Below, piece after piece: positions 44,353 through 53,758 of a stretch of 64,000 nt of DNA. Each line of letters opens with the position of its first letter. Within the stretch, counting starts at the first letter, position 1. Under the pieces are notes generated by a model. The model made no database searches and was not told the origin of the DNA. It saw nothing but the letters and a program-made list of their open reading frames with translations. Source of the DNA: Aquabacterium sp. (GTDB taxonomy: Bacteria; Pseudomonadota; Gammaproteobacteria; Burkholderiales; Burkholderiaceae_C); contig NZ_JACRAH010000021.1 of assembly GCF_016234775.1 (NCBI RefSeq), positions 1 through 64,000 on the forward strand. Reading direction: 5' to 3'. Position numbers and translations under genes: made by a program.

Positions 44353-45078
44353 TCAGCGCCCCTGAGGCTGGCTGCGCCCGGCGTCCACCGCGGAGGGCGG
44401 GCTGGCGGGCGCGGCGCTGCGGGCCAGGATGTTGGAGAACTCTTCCATGAAGGACTCCATCTGGATGGCGATGCGGTCGATGTCACGCGCCAGGCGGTTG
44501 TAGGCCAGCACGGCGGGGATGGCGGCAAACAGGCCGATGGCCGTGGCCACCAGGGCTTCGGCGATGCCGGGTGCCACCGTGGCCAGGGTCACCTGCTGCA
44601 TGTTGGACAGGCCCGTGAATGCGTGCATGATCCCCCACACGGTGCCGAACAGGCCGATGTAGGGCGACACCGAACCCACCGAACCCAGGAAATCAAGCCG
44701 CGCTTCGATGACGTCCATCTCGCGCTGAAAGCTGGCGCGCATGGCGCGGCGGGCGCCGTCCAGCAGGCTGGGTACATCCGTGATGCGGCGCTCGCGCAGC
44801 TTCATGAACTCGCGCATGCCGGCGGCAAAGATGCGCTCCTGCGGCGAAGGCGGGCCATCGCCACGCTGGGCGTCCTGAAACAGCTCCTGCAGCGTGCGCC
44901 CGGCCCAGAACTCGCGGTCGAACTCGTCGTTGTCTTCCCGCACCCGCTTGAGGCCGATCAGCTTGCTGAAGATCACGCTCCAGCTGGCCACGGACACCAG
45001 CAGCAACAGCGCCAGCACGATCTGCACCACGGCGCTGGCATGCAACACCAGGGCAATGATGGACAAGTCTTGGTTCAT
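44353..45078 (-). CDS. tolQ: Tol-Pal system proton channel TolQ
   Basis: This 241-residue MotA/TolQ/ExbB protein has three transmembrane helices (about 8-35, 135-160 and 170-195). It carries the family signature VSPYIGLFGTVWGIMHAF and TVAPGIAEALVATAIGLFAAIPAVLAYN (about residues 167-194). It forms the pentameric channel around TolR. The C-terminal extension after residue 218 is Ala/Pro-rich. It lies 6 bp downstream of ybgC in the standard order ybgC-tolQ-tolR-tolA. Confidence 0.96.
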   Translation of the reverse strand: MNQDLSIIALVLHASAVVQIVLALLLLVSVASWSVIFSKLIGLKRVREDNDEFDREFWAGRTLQELFQDAQRGDGPPSPQERIFAAGMREFMKLRERRITDVPSLLDGARRAMRASFQREMDVIEARLDFLGSVGSVSPYIGLFGTVWGIMHAFTGLSNMQQVTLATVAPGIAEALVATAIGLFAAIPAVLAYNRLARDIDRIAIQMESFMEEFSNILARSAAPASPPSAVDAGRSQPQGR

Positions 45079-45084
45079 GAAAGG

Positions 45085-45579
45085 TCAACCTCCGGAGGCT
45101 TGAATCGGTGTGGGCAAAACGGCCAGGATGCGCTCGGGGATGCGGCCAGGCCTGAGGCTGTCCTGCCCGGCCTTGGACTGCACCCAGCCGATGCGAACCC
45201 GCCCGTGTGTGAGCAGGGTCTCGCCGCGCCAGACATCTTGTTGGAAAGCCACGCTGGAGCGGCCGACTTCGCTGACGGTCACCGTCACGGTCAGGCGGTC
45301 ATCCAGTCGGGCGGGTTTGAGGAAGTGCATCTGCGTATCGGCCACCACGAACATGCCCTCGCCCGACTGGCGCATGTCTTCCTGCTCGAAGCCCAGGGAG
45401 GACAGCCACTCGGTACGGGCGCGCTCCATGAACTTCAGGTAATTGCCGTAGAAAACGATGCCGCCCGCGTCGGTGTCTTCCCAGTAAACGCGCACCGGAT
45501 GCCGGAAATGGGCGTTCGCCAGGTCTGGTGGCGTGGCGGCAGGCGAGACAGGAGAGGCAGCAACGGACGACAGGCTCAT
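45085..45579 (-). CDS. ybgC: Acyl-CoA thioesterase YbgC
   Basis: This hotdog-fold thioesterase associated with the Tol-Pal operon hydrolyses acyl-CoA/acyl-ACP in phospholipid metabolism. The catalytic Asp lies in VYWEDTDAGGIVFYGNYLKF, followed by FMERARTEWL. The start is uncertain: ATG 45579 gives 164 residues with a 25-residue Ala/Ser/Pro-rich leader before the fold; ATG 45588 and codons up to 45639 are also in frame. It heads the tol operon. Confidence 0.92.
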   Translation of the reverse strand: MSLSSVAASPVSPAATPPDLANAHFRHPVRVYWEDTDAGGIVFYGNYLKFMERARTEWLSSLGFEQEDMRQSGEGMFVVADTQMHFLKPARLDDRLTVTVTVSEVGRSSVAFQQDVWRGETLLTHGRVRIGWVQSKAGQDSLRPGRIPERILAVLPTPIQASGG

Positions 45580-45672
45580 GGCCGCCATTATCCAGGGGAT
45601 CCGGGCAGATCGCCCGCCCGCTGCACCATCGCTGGTCAAGAGATGTAAAGCAAGCGGCGACCTGGCCCTTGC

Positions 45673-46191
45673 CTAGAGGAAATCGGGCGTCTGCACGGCA
45701 TGCAGCGTGACGCTGGTTTCGCCATCACGCTCGCGGCTGCGCAACCACCACACGGCCCCCTTGCGCACCGACCAGGCCAAGTCCTGCCCAGTCAGCAAGC
45801 GTGCGGCCAGCATGCCCAACGTGGGTTGATGCCCGACGATCAGGACGGGGTCCTTGTTGCGGGGCCAACGGGCTGCGGCCAGCAGATCATCCACGCTGGC
45901 TTGCGGATCGATCGACCGCACGGTCTTGTAGGAGCGCCCCAGGGCCATGGCGGTCTGCTGGGTGCGCTGCGCGGGGCTGACGAGCACGCGTGTGGTGTCG
46001 GGCAGGCGTTGGTTGAGCCAGTGCGCCATGCGCTCGGCCTGGCGCTCACCTTTGGGTGTGAGGGTGCGGGCCAGATCCTGCGCCAGGTCGATGTGCACGG
46101 TGAGGTCTTCGCCCGCCGCCGCACGGGTTTGCAGTTCCTCGTCCAGCGGCAAGGCATGCGCCTGCGCGTGGCGCCACAGGATCAGATCCAT
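45673..46191 (-). CDS. sixA: Phosphohistidine phosphatase SixA-like
   Basis: This 172-residue histidine phosphatase of the SixA branch has the catalytic RHA motif in LILWRHAQAHAL, Arg in SPAQRTQQTA and the second histidine in LIVGHQPTLG. SixA removes phosphate from phosphohistidine domains, in E. coli NPr of the nitrogen phosphotransferase system; here the substrate is not evident. It lies 102 bp downstream of ppk1 on the same strand. Pairing of sixA with polyphosphate kinase is seen in several Proteobacteria. Confidence 0.87.
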   Translation of the reverse strand: MDLILWRHAQAHALPLDEELQTRAAAGEDLTVHIDLAQDLARTLTPKGERQAERMAHWLNQRLPDTTRVLVSPAQRTQQTAMALGRSYKTVRSIDPQASVDDLLAAARWPRNKDPVLIVGHQPTLGMLAARLLTGQDLAWSVRKGAVWWLRSRERDGETSVTLHAVQTPDFL

Positions 46192-46293
46192 CGCGAGCTC
46201 CTCGTATTCATGTGCGACACCCGATCATGCGCGCGCACCGTGGACAAGCACTATGGACGCACACTGGGGCAGCTTGATGACAAGCCGAACTTG

Positions 46294-48339
46294 TCAGGGC
46301 TGAGCCTGGTGGCGCGCCATCAAGGCCTGCTGCGCGCTGACGCCCTCTTGCGAGACGCGTTCATACCGGCCATTGCCATGCTGGATCCAGGCATCGCGGA
46401 CATCCAGCAGATAGGGCACCAGACACTCGTCAATCACACGCTGACGCAGGGCCGCATCCCGAACGGGCCAGGCGGCCTCGATCCGGCGCGTCATGTTGCG
46501 GTTCATCCAGTCTGCGCTGGACAGGTACAGGACTTCGTCCTTGTCCGACTCACCCCAGCGGAAGTACAGCACGCGGGTGTGCTCCAGCATGCGGCCTACG
46601 ATGGAGCGCACGCGGATGTTGTCCGACAGCCCCGGCACACCCGGCGGCAGGATGCAGGCACCGCGCACGATCAGGTCAATCGATGCGCCAGCCTGCCCCG
46701 CTTCCAGCAAGGCGGCGATCAAGGGCTCGTCCGTCAGGGAGTTGAGCTTGAGCACGATGCGCGCGGGATGCCCGGCAGCGGCCGCATCGGCCACCCGATT
46801 GATGGTGCGCACCATCTGCGTCTGCATGCTGAACGGTGCCAGCAGCAACTGTTTGGTCGACTTCTGATGCGTCAGGCTGGACAGCTGCTGAAACACCATG
46901 TCGACGTCGGCGGTGACCTCGGCATTGCTGGTGAGGTAGCCGATATCGGTATACAGGCGCGCGGTCTTGGGGTTGTAGTTGCCGGTCGACAAGTGCGCGT
47001 AACGCTTGAGGCGGTTGCCCTCCCGGCGCGTGACCAGCATCATCTTGGCGTGGGTCTTCAGCCCCACGATGCCGTACACCACCTGAGCCCCCAGGGCCTC
47101 CAGGCGTTCGGCCCAGTTGATGTTGGCCTCTTCGTCAAAGCGCGCTTTGAGCTCCACCACGGCCAGTACTTCCTTGCCCCGGCGCACGGCTTCCAGCAGC
47201 AACTCCATCAGCACGGACTCGCTGCCCGTGCGGTAGATGGTCTGCTTGATGGCCAGCACATCGGGGTCGTAAACCGCCTCGCGCAGAAACTGCACCACCG
47301 CATCGAAAGATTCAAACGGGTGATGCAGCAGGCAATCGTGCTGACGCAGGTGGTCGATCATGCCCGCTTGCGGCAGGCTCTCGGGCCAGCTGGGCAGGTA
47401 ATTGGCAAAGCGCAGGTTATCGGCATCGGCCTGGTCGATCAACTGCGTCAGGCGCACAAGGTTGACGGGGCCATTTACCTGGTACAGCGCCTGGTGATCC
47501 AGACCGAACTGCTCCAGCAGGAAGTCAGACAGGTCCTTGGGGCAGTTGAACACCACCTCCAGGCGCACCGACTGGCCGAACTGGCGCGTGCTCATCTTGG
47601 AGCGCAAGGCCTGACGCAAATCGGTGACATCGTCTTCATCGACATCGATATCCGAATCCCGCGTAAGGCGGAACTGCGAGAAGGCCTTCATCTCTCGGCC
47701 GGCAAACAACTCGCCCAGATGCGAGCGGATCACGCTGGACAGCAACACGAAGCATTGCTTGCCATCGGAGAGCTCCGGCGGCAGCTTGATCACGCGAGGC
47801 AACACCCGCGGGATGCGCACGATGGCGATGTCGTTGTCGCGCCCGAACGCATCGCGGCCGCCAAGCTGCACGATGAAGTTCAGCGTCTTGTTGGCAACTT
47901 GCGGGAACGGGTGAGAGGGATCCAGCCCGATGGGCACCAGCAAAGGCTGCACCTGGCGATGGAAGAAGTTGGCCACCCACTCGCGCTGTGCCTCGTTGCG
48001 ATGCGCGTGGTTGAGGATGTAAATGCCCGCGTCACGCAGCGCCGGACCGACCACCTCATTGAAGATCTGATATTGATCCTCGACCAGCTGCCGGGCTTCC
48101 CTGGCAACATCGGCCAGGTACTGCGGATCGATGCCCGTGCCGCGCGTACGCGAGGCTTCCAGCACATCGGCAAAGCGCACCTCGAAGAACTCATCGAGGT
48201 TGGACGACACGATGCAGATGTAGCGCAGGCGCTCCAGCAAGGGGACATCCTCGCGCTGGGCTTGCGCCAGAACTCGGCGGTTGAATTCGAGAATGGCCTG
48301 TTCGCGGCTCAACAACTTCAAACGCGGGGCGGGAGACAC
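46294..48339 (-). CDS. ppk1: Polyphosphate kinase 1
   Basis: Ppk1 makes inorganic polyphosphate from ATP. The 681-residue protein has the N domain (LSREQAILEFNRRVLAQA), the H domain, and two phospholipase-D-like C domains with the autophosphorylated histidine in GLKTHAKMMLVTRR and the ARLYTDIGYLT segment. The HHPFESFDAVVQFLREA stretch is diagnostic. Translation starts at GTG 48339 with AGGA about 10 bp upstream; no ATG start is available nearby. The 131 bp up to polA should hold its promoter. Confidence 0.95.
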   Translation of the reverse strand: MSPAPRLKLLSREQAILEFNRRVLAQAQREDVPLLERLRYICIVSSNLDEFFEVRFADVLEASRTRGTGIDPQYLADVAREARQLVEDQYQIFNEVVGPALRDAGIYILNHAHRNEAQREWVANFFHRQVQPLLVPIGLDPSHPFPQVANKTLNFIVQLGGRDAFGRDNDIAIVRIPRVLPRVIKLPPELSDGKQCFVLLSSVIRSHLGELFAGREMKAFSQFRLTRDSDIDVDEDDVTDLRQALRSKMSTRQFGQSVRLEVVFNCPKDLSDFLLEQFGLDHQALYQVNGPVNLVRLTQLIDQADADNLRFANYLPSWPESLPQAGMIDHLRQHDCLLHHPFESFDAVVQFLREAVYDPDVLAIKQTIYRTGSESVLMELLLEAVRRGKEVLAVVELKARFDEEANINWAERLEALGAQVVYGIVGLKTHAKMMLVTRREGNRLKRYAHLSTGNYNPKTARLYTDIGYLTSNAEVTADVDMVFQQLSSLTHQKSTKQLLLAPFSMQTQMVRTINRVADAAAAGHPARIVLKLNSLTDEPLIAALLEAGQAGASIDLIVRGACILPPGVPGLSDNIRVRSIVGRMLEHTRVLYFRWGESDKDEVLYLSSADWMNRNMTRRIEAAWPVRDAALRQRVIDECLVPYLLDVRDAWIQHGNGRYERVSQEGVSAQQALMARHQAQP

Positions 48340-48470
48340 CTGAAACGACTTCCTGAGAGTGAAAAACGGGGGCTTTCAGTTTAGACCCCGACACCCTTCA
48401 GGATGATGACAGTTTCGTGTCAGTGTGTCCCTGGGCAACGTTGCGCTCGTCAACGTCGCCTCCAGATGCG

Positions 48471-51341
48471 TCAGTGCGCCGCTTCCCAGTTAGGGCCAGC
48501 CCCTAGTTCGGCCAGCAGGGGCACCCGCAACTGCGCCACACCCGCCATCAGGCGCGGCACCTCGGCCCTGATCCAGTCCAGCTCGGCCTCGGGCACCTGG
48601 AACACCAGTTCGTCGTGCACCTGCATGATCATCAGGCTGGCCTTGCCCTGGGCGTCCAGCGTGTCCTGCACCGCCACCATGGCGAGCTTGATCAGGTCGG
48701 CTGCCGTGCCCTGCATGGGCGCGTTGATGGCCGCGCGCTCGGCACCGGCCCGGCTGGGGCCATTGGGGCTGTTGATCTCGGGCAGCCACAAGCGACGGCC
48801 AAACACGGTTTCCACGTAGCCCTTTTCTTTGGCCAGGGCGCGGGTGTCATCCATGTAGCGCTTAACGCCGGGATAGCGCTGGAAGTAGCGCTCGATATAG
48901 GCCGACGCCGCCGAGCGCTCGATGCCCAGGTTGGAGGCCAGTCCAAAAGCGCTCATGCCGTAGATCAGGCCGAAGTTGATGACCTTGGCATAACGGCGCT
49001 GCTCGCTGGTGACCTCGTCAGGCGTCACGCCGAAGACCTCGCCGGCGGTGGCGCGGTGCACGTCCATGCCTTCGGAGAAGGCGCGCAGCAGGTTCTCGTC
49101 TTGCGAGATGTGGGCCATGATGCGCAGCTCGATCTGCGAATAGTCGGCCGAGACGATGACATGGCCCGGCGGCGCGATGAAGGCCTCGCGGATGCGGCGG
49201 CCTTCCGCCGTGCGCACCGGGATGTTCTGCAGGTTCGGGTCGTTGCTCGACAGGCGGCCCGTCACGGCCACGGCCTGCGCGTAGTTGGTGTGCACCCGGC
49301 CCGTTGTCGCGTTGATCATCAGCGGCAGCTTGTCCGTGTAAGTGGACTTGAGCTTGGCCATGCTGCGGTACTCGAGGATGCGGGCTGGCAACGGGTAATC
49401 CTCGGCCAGCTTTTCCAGCACCTCCTCGTTGGTGGAAGGGGCGCCGGATGCCGTCTTCTTGACGATGGGCAGGCCCTGCTTGACGAACAGGATCTCGCCG
49501 AGCTGCTTGGGCGAGCCCAGATTGAACGGTTGCCCTGCCAGCGCGTAAGCCTCCTGCTCCAGCGCCATGATGCGCTGGCCCAGTTCATGGCTTTGTTGCT
49601 GCAACAAGGCCTTGTCGATCAACACACCATTGCGCTCGATGCGCTGCAGCACGCGCGATGCGGGCATCTCGAAGCGCTGGTAGATGTCCTGCAAGGCGGG
49701 CTCGGCCTGCAGGCGCGGCCACAGGGTTTGATGCACGTGCAATGTCAGGTCACTGTCCTCGCTGGAATACAGCGATGCGCGGTCAACCGCCACTTGCGCA
49801 AACGGGATCTGTTGAGCGCCCTTGCCTGCCACTTCTTCGTAGCTCAAGCCAGCGCGGTTCACGTGGCGCAAGGCCAGGTCACCCAGGTTGTGCCGGCGGT
49901 GCGCTTCCAGCACATAGCTTTGCAGCATGGTGTCGTGCGCGTAACCTTGAATGCGGATACCATGGTTGGCCAGCACATGCGTGTCGTACTTGATGTTCTG
50001 CCCCACCTTGGGCTTGCTGGCATCTTCCAGCCAGGGCTTGAGCCTGGCCAACACCTCATCCAGCGGCAACTGCTCAGGTGCATCGGGGCCTTCGTGACGC
50101 AGCGGGATGTAGCAGGCGCTGCCCACCTTGTCGCTGAAGGACAAGCCCACGATGCGGGCGTTCAAGGGTTCGAGCGAATCGGTCTCGGTGTCGAAGGCGA
50201 CCAGTTCAGCCGCGTTGAGGCGGGCCAGCCATTGATCGAATGCCGCCCAGTCGAGGATGGTGTCGTAATGGGTTTCGATCTGGGTCAAGCCGGACGCAAC
50301 AGCATGGCCACCATCAGCGGGCGAGGCATCAGCAGCATCGGCTGCAGCAGGATCCGCGTCGTTCCCGAACAGATCACCCGTGGCACTGGGCTTCGCTGCC
50401 TTGGGCGCCTTGGCTGCTTTGGCGGCAGGCGCGGTTGCACCACCACCCAGCAGCTTTTCAACTTCTGCGCGGGCACCGCGGAAGCCATAGCGTGTATAGA
50501 AATCCAGCAAGCCAGGCAGATCGGGCGCCTTCAAGGCCAGGGCATCCAGGGAGGGCCACTGCGGCACATGTTCCGTGAGGTCGCAATCCAGCTTGACCGT
50601 GATGAGGCGGCGGCCTTGCGGCAACCAGTCCAGGGCCTTGCGCAGGTTCTCACCCACCACGCCCTTGATGCTGTCCGCTGCGGCCATCACGCCTTCCAGC
50701 GTGTCGTATTCAGCCAGCCATTTCACGGCGGTCTTGGGGCCCACCTTCTCGACGCCGGGCACGTTGTCCACCGCATCGCCGATCAGGGTCAGGTAATCGA
50801 TGATGCGCTCAGGCGGCACGCCGAACTTGGCCTGCACGCCGGGGATGTCCAGCACCTCGGGCGGCTTGGCCATGGTGTTGATCAAGGAGACCTGCGGGTT
50901 GACCAGTTGGGCCAGGTCCTTGTCGCCCGTCGAGATGACGACCCGATGGCCTGAGGCCGCGGCCACACGGGCAAGCGTGCCGATGGCGTCATCCGCTTCG
51001 ATACCCGGCACTTCAAGTACCGGCCAGCCCAACAGCTTGACGACTTCATGGATGGGTTCGATCTGCGAACGCAGGTCGTCCGGCATCGAGGGGCGATGCG
51101 CCTTGTACTCGGGGTACCACTCGTCGCGAAAGGTAGGGCCTTTGGCGTCAAACACACACACGGCGTGCTCGGCACCAATGTGCTCACGCAACCATCCCAT
51201 CATGTTGACCACGCCGTGCATGGCGCCAGTCGGCTCGCCATTGGGCCCGCGCAGGTCGGGCATGGCGTGGAATGCGCGATAGAGGTAGCTGGAACCGTCT
51301 ACCAGCAGCAGGGTGGGTGTGGTGGGGCTTATCGTGGTCAT
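48471..51341 (-). CDS. polA: DNA polymerase I
   Basis: PolA fills gaps and removes RNA primers. The 956 residues contain a 5'-3' exonuclease (LLLVDGSSYLYRAFHAMPDL to GDAVDNVPGVEKVGPKTA), a 3'-5' exonuclease that appears intact (VAFDTETDSLEPLNARIVG), and a family A polymerase with VSADYSQIELRIMAHIS (motif A), RRYAKVINFGLIYGM (motif B) and MIMQVHDELVFQVPE (motif C). An Ala/Asp-rich linker (about 300-350) between the first two domains is long and of low complexity. The ATG at 51341 is preferred to GTG 51359. Confidence 0.97.
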   Translation of the reverse strand: MTTISPTTPTLLLVDGSSYLYRAFHAMPDLRGPNGEPTGAMHGVVNMMGWLREHIGAEHAVCVFDAKGPTFRDEWYPEYKAHRPSMPDDLRSQIEPIHEVVKLLGWPVLEVPGIEADDAIGTLARVAAASGHRVVISTGDKDLAQLVNPQVSLINTMAKPPEVLDIPGVQAKFGVPPERIIDYLTLIGDAVDNVPGVEKVGPKTAVKWLAEYDTLEGVMAAADSIKGVVGENLRKALDWLPQGRRLITVKLDCDLTEHVPQWPSLDALALKAPDLPGLLDFYTRYGFRGARAEVEKLLGGGATAPAAKAAKAPKAAKPSATGDLFGNDADPAAADAADASPADGGHAVASGLTQIETHYDTILDWAAFDQWLARLNAAELVAFDTETDSLEPLNARIVGLSFSDKVGSACYIPLRHEGPDAPEQLPLDEVLARLKPWLEDASKPKVGQNIKYDTHVLANHGIRIQGYAHDTMLQSYVLEAHRRHNLGDLALRHVNRAGLSYEEVAGKGAQQIPFAQVAVDRASLYSSEDSDLTLHVHQTLWPRLQAEPALQDIYQRFEMPASRVLQRIERNGVLIDKALLQQQSHELGQRIMALEQEAYALAGQPFNLGSPKQLGEILFVKQGLPIVKKTASGAPSTNEEVLEKLAEDYPLPARILEYRSMAKLKSTYTDKLPLMINATTGRVHTNYAQAVAVTGRLSSNDPNLQNIPVRTAEGRRIREAFIAPPGHVIVSADYSQIELRIMAHISQDENLLRAFSEGMDVHRATAGEVFGVTPDEVTSEQRRYAKVINFGLIYGMSAFGLASNLGIERSAASAYIERYFQRYPGVKRYMDDTRALAKEKGYVETVFGRRLWLPEINSPNGPSRAGAERAAINAPMQGTAADLIKLAMVAVQDTLDAQGKASLMIMQVHDELVFQVPEAELDWIRAEVPRLMAGVAQLRVPLLAELGAGPNWEAAH

Positions 51342-51397
51342 GAGTCGATTGTCCACCAATCAACTCATGCCACCCACAAGCCCGTCAGGGCCACAGA

Positions 51398-52549
51398 TCA
51401 GAAATCCGCCTGAGCGCCCAGGGTGACCAAGCGCACCGTTGCGCGACCCAGCGACATGTTCGCCTTCGAGGCATCAATCGAGCCGGTCAGCTTGAGGTCC
51501 TTGGTCAAACCGTATTCGAGGCCATAACCCCAGAACGGCTGCATGCTGTCATCAGCCACGTTACCCGATGCGGTTCCTACAGTCGATTTCAAGCTTGTTC
51601 GCACATAGGCAACACCCAGTCGACCAACGCCAGTCAGGTCAGGCACCACCTCTGTCGGCAAACGCAATGCGCCCCCCAAAACCAAAGCTTCAGCCTTTGC
51701 ATCCAGGCTGTACGGGGTGCTACCACCAACCAAGCCGGACGCTCTGACGCTCCCCAGACGCATGGCATTGACCTCCAAGGCAACGTTAGAGGTAATCTTC
51801 TTACCCATGTAGACCTTGCCACCCATGCGCGTATTGTCGCAATTCTCCACGCCTGCGCAACTGAGTTTTGACACGGAACCTTGGCCCAGCGCACCGCCAA
51901 CATAGGTCTTACCGAACTCGGAAGACCGCTTATCCGATTGCAGGTCGGCCACCATGCCTACCGAGAACAGATGATGGCTATTGTGACCACCAATCAGAAA
52001 ATCGTAGTTGGAGAACAAGCGAACGTCGCTTGTCAGACTGAATTCCAGCCCCGCACCGAGGTAGGGCATGCCGCTGTATTCATTGCGCCGAGTCGCGACG
52101 CCACTGGGCGACAAAGAGAGGATTTCGCGCCGCGTATAGGCCCATCCCAGGCGAATCTGGTTTGTAAATCCGTGCAGCAACTCGACCTCCCAGTTGATAC
52201 CAAGAGCCGTTGCGTCCATAGATTCACGGGTAGATGCCACGCCGGTAGACGTGGCAACAGGATCCGCATTCGCCCTGTCCAAGCCACGGAAATAGAACTG
52301 GTTCAACTCGGCGGCCAAGCCCGGGGTCAGGCGCACACCACCAAAAATCTTCTGACTGAAGTTCGTACGATTGCAAGACGGAGCAGCACCGCACGAGCGC
52401 GCATCGACACCAACACCTGCACCCGCGCCAACATACACGCCCTCAATTTCAGCTTGAGCGGCATTCATGACCACTCCGCAGGCAAGGGCAACCAACCCCA
52501 GTCCGATGTGCTTGCTGGTCAGCGTTGGCTTAAAAATTTGTGTATTCAT
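51398..52549 (-). CDS. Outer-membrane protein with two tandem OmpA-like barrels
   Basis: This 383-residue exported protein has a signal peptide (about 1-33, cleaved NAAQA/EIEG). The mature chain is two similar halves of about 177 residues. GVYVGAGAGVGVDARSCGAAPSC (37-59, given in part) matches KTYVGGALGQGSVSKLSCAG (214-233). Each has a CxxxxxC pair (53/59 and 231/237), RLGWAYTR matches RLGVAYVR, and YLGAGLEFSLTSDVRL matches WGYGLEYGLTKDLKL. Each half looks like an 8-stranded OmpA/OmpX-type barrel, and the chain ends in Phe. It lies between polA and thrB, on the polA strand. Function unknown. Confidence 0.78.
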   Translation of the reverse strand: MNTQIFKPTLTSKHIGLGLVALACGVVMNAAQAEIEGVYVGAGAGVGVDARSCGAAPSCNRTNFSQKIFGGVRLTPGLAAELNQFYFRGLDRANADPVATSTGVASTRESMDATALGINWEVELLHGFTNQIRLGWAYTRREILSLSPSGVATRRNEYSGMPYLGAGLEFSLTSDVRLFSNYDFLIGGHNSHHLFSVGMVADLQSDKRSSEFGKTYVGGALGQGSVSKLSCAGVENCDNTRMGGKVYMGKKITSNVALEVNAMRLGSVRASGLVGGSTPYSLDAKAEALVLGGALRLPTEVVPDLTGVGRLGVAYVRTSLKSTVGTASGNVADDSMQPFWGYGLEYGLTKDLKLTGSIDASKANMSLGRATVRLVTLGAQADF

Positions 52550-52644
52550 GATCGAGAGCTATCTCCACACAGTCAGTCTTTGAGCACCCCCCAGGGCGGA
52601 GGGCAATGTTTTACAAATTCTGTCGAGTCTGCCACAGCGACTCC

Positions 52645-52650
52645 TACAAT
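52645..52650 (+). promoter_or_regulatory. Possible -10 box for thrB
   Basis: TACAAT (52645-52650) is a good -10 hexamer, but the region 17-18 bp upstream (GTCGAG/TGTCGA) is a poor -35. If used, transcription would start near 52657 and cross the hairpin at 52705-52727 before thrB. Confidence 0.35.
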
Positions 52651-52704
52651 CACACGCTCGTCTTCCCCCGGACCCTGAGGGTTTACGCCTAGGTCATGAG
52701 GCAT

Positions 52705-52727
52705 CGCAACATCTGGTTGCGGTTTTT
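52705..52727 (+). terminator. Terminator-like hairpin in thrB leader
   Basis: CGCAAC (52705-52710) and GTTGCG (52716-52721) form a perfect 6-bp stem with a 5-nt loop, followed by GTTTTTC. It lies 61 bp before the thrB ATG, with no plus-strand gene upstream, so it may be an attenuator. A 17-codon frame at 52696-52749 overlaps it but contains no threonine codon, so classical ribosome-mediated threonine attenuation is not supported. Confidence 0.5.
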
Positions 52728-52787
52728 CGGCCCCGGCGCACCTTTTTGAAGCGTGGGAACCTGTCCTTTCGATGCTTGACCTGTCAC

Positions 52788-53756
52788 ATGGCCGTTTTCA
52801 CTGAAGTGTCCCCGCAAGAAGCGGCTGGACTGCTGTCCGACCTGGATCTTGGCACCTTGCAATCCATGCAAGGGTGCGCCTCCGGCATCGAAAACACGAA
52901 CTACTTTGTCAGTTCGGACAAGGGCGACTACGTGCTCACCTTGTTCGAGCGCCTGAGTTTCGAGCAGTTGCCCTTCTACCTGAACCTGATGCACCACCTG
53001 GCCAACCGCGGCATCCCGGTGCCGGCGCCACAGGCCAATGCGAAGGGCGACATCCTGCACACGCTCAAGGACAAGCCCGCCGCCGTGGTGACACGCCTGA
53101 AAGGCCGCAATCAGCTGGCGCCGCAGGCAGCAGACTGCGCCCAGGTTGGCGCCATGCTGGCCCGCATGCACGAGGCCGGCCAGGACTATCCACATGAGCA
53201 GCCCAACCTGCGTGGCCTGGCCTGGTGGACAGAAACCGTTCCGGTCGTCATGCCCCATCTGAATGCGGATCAGTCCACGCTGATCCAGTCGGAGCTGGCT
53301 TTCCAGCAATCGCTCGCCGACTCAGCCAGCTACAAGGTCCTACCCCGCGGCCCCATTCACGCAGACCTGTTCCGCGACAACGTGATGTTCGATGGCCCGG
53401 TGCTGTCGGGCTTCTTCGATTTCTATTTCGCAGGCTGCGACACCTTCGGCTTCGACATCGCCGTGTGCCTCAATGACTGGTGCATCGACCTGGCCACGGG
53501 CGAGCTCGACCCGGTTCGCGCGCAGGCCTTCGTGGCGGCCTACGACGCCCAACGCCGCCTGACCGATGACGAGCTGGTGCTGCTGCCTTCACTGCTGCGC
53601 TCCGCCGCCCTGCGCTTCTGGACCTCGCGCCTGTGGGACTTCTACCTGCCCCGCGATGCCGCCATGCTCCAACCCCATGACCCCACCCACTTCGAGCGGG
53701 TTCTGACCCTGCGTCGCAACAAGCCCTGGTCCTACCAGCGCAGCACTGCGGCCTGA
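52788..53756 (+). CDS. thrB: Homoserine kinase, ThrB type II
   Basis: This 322-residue homoserine kinase of the aminoglycoside-phosphotransferase-like (type II) family phosphorylates homoserine in threonine synthesis. Family features are MAVFTEVSPQEAAGLLSDLD at the start, SGIENTNYFV, the catalytic-loop GPIHADLFRDNVMFDG and the Mg-binding GFFDFYFAG. The true start is the ATG at 52788; the frame upstream is non-coding. The membrane-protein gene follows after 2 bp, an arrangement common in Burkholderiales. A hairpin with U-tract precedes the gene. Confidence 0.93.
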   Translation: MAVFTEVSPQEAAGLLSDLDLGTLQSMQGCASGIENTNYFVSSDKGDYVLTLFERLSFEQLPFYLNLMHHLANRGIPVPAPQANAKGDILHTLKDKPAAVVTRLKGRNQLAPQAADCAQVGAMLARMHEAGQDYPHEQPNLRGLAWWTETVPVVMPHLNADQSTLIQSELAFQQSLADSASYKVLPRGPIHADLFRDNVMFDGPVLSGFFDFYFAGCDTFGFDIAVCLNDWCIDLATGELDPVRAQAFVAAYDAQRRLTDDELVLLPSLLRSAALRFWTSRLWDFYLPRDAAMLQPHDPTHFERVLTLRRNKPWSYQRSTAA

Positions 53757-53758
53757 AC

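Noticed and set aside
45700-48384. An 894-codon open frame antisense to sixA and ppk1
   Set aside because: Same reason: both sense genes are certain and the antisense product has low-complexity composition. Similar shadows lie against flhA, prkA, the PilB-like gene, polA and the hybrid kinase.
52696-52749. A 17-codon leader peptide before thrB
   Set aside because: It contains no Thr and only one Ile codon and has no clear ribosome site, so amino-acid-responsive attenuation is not supported.
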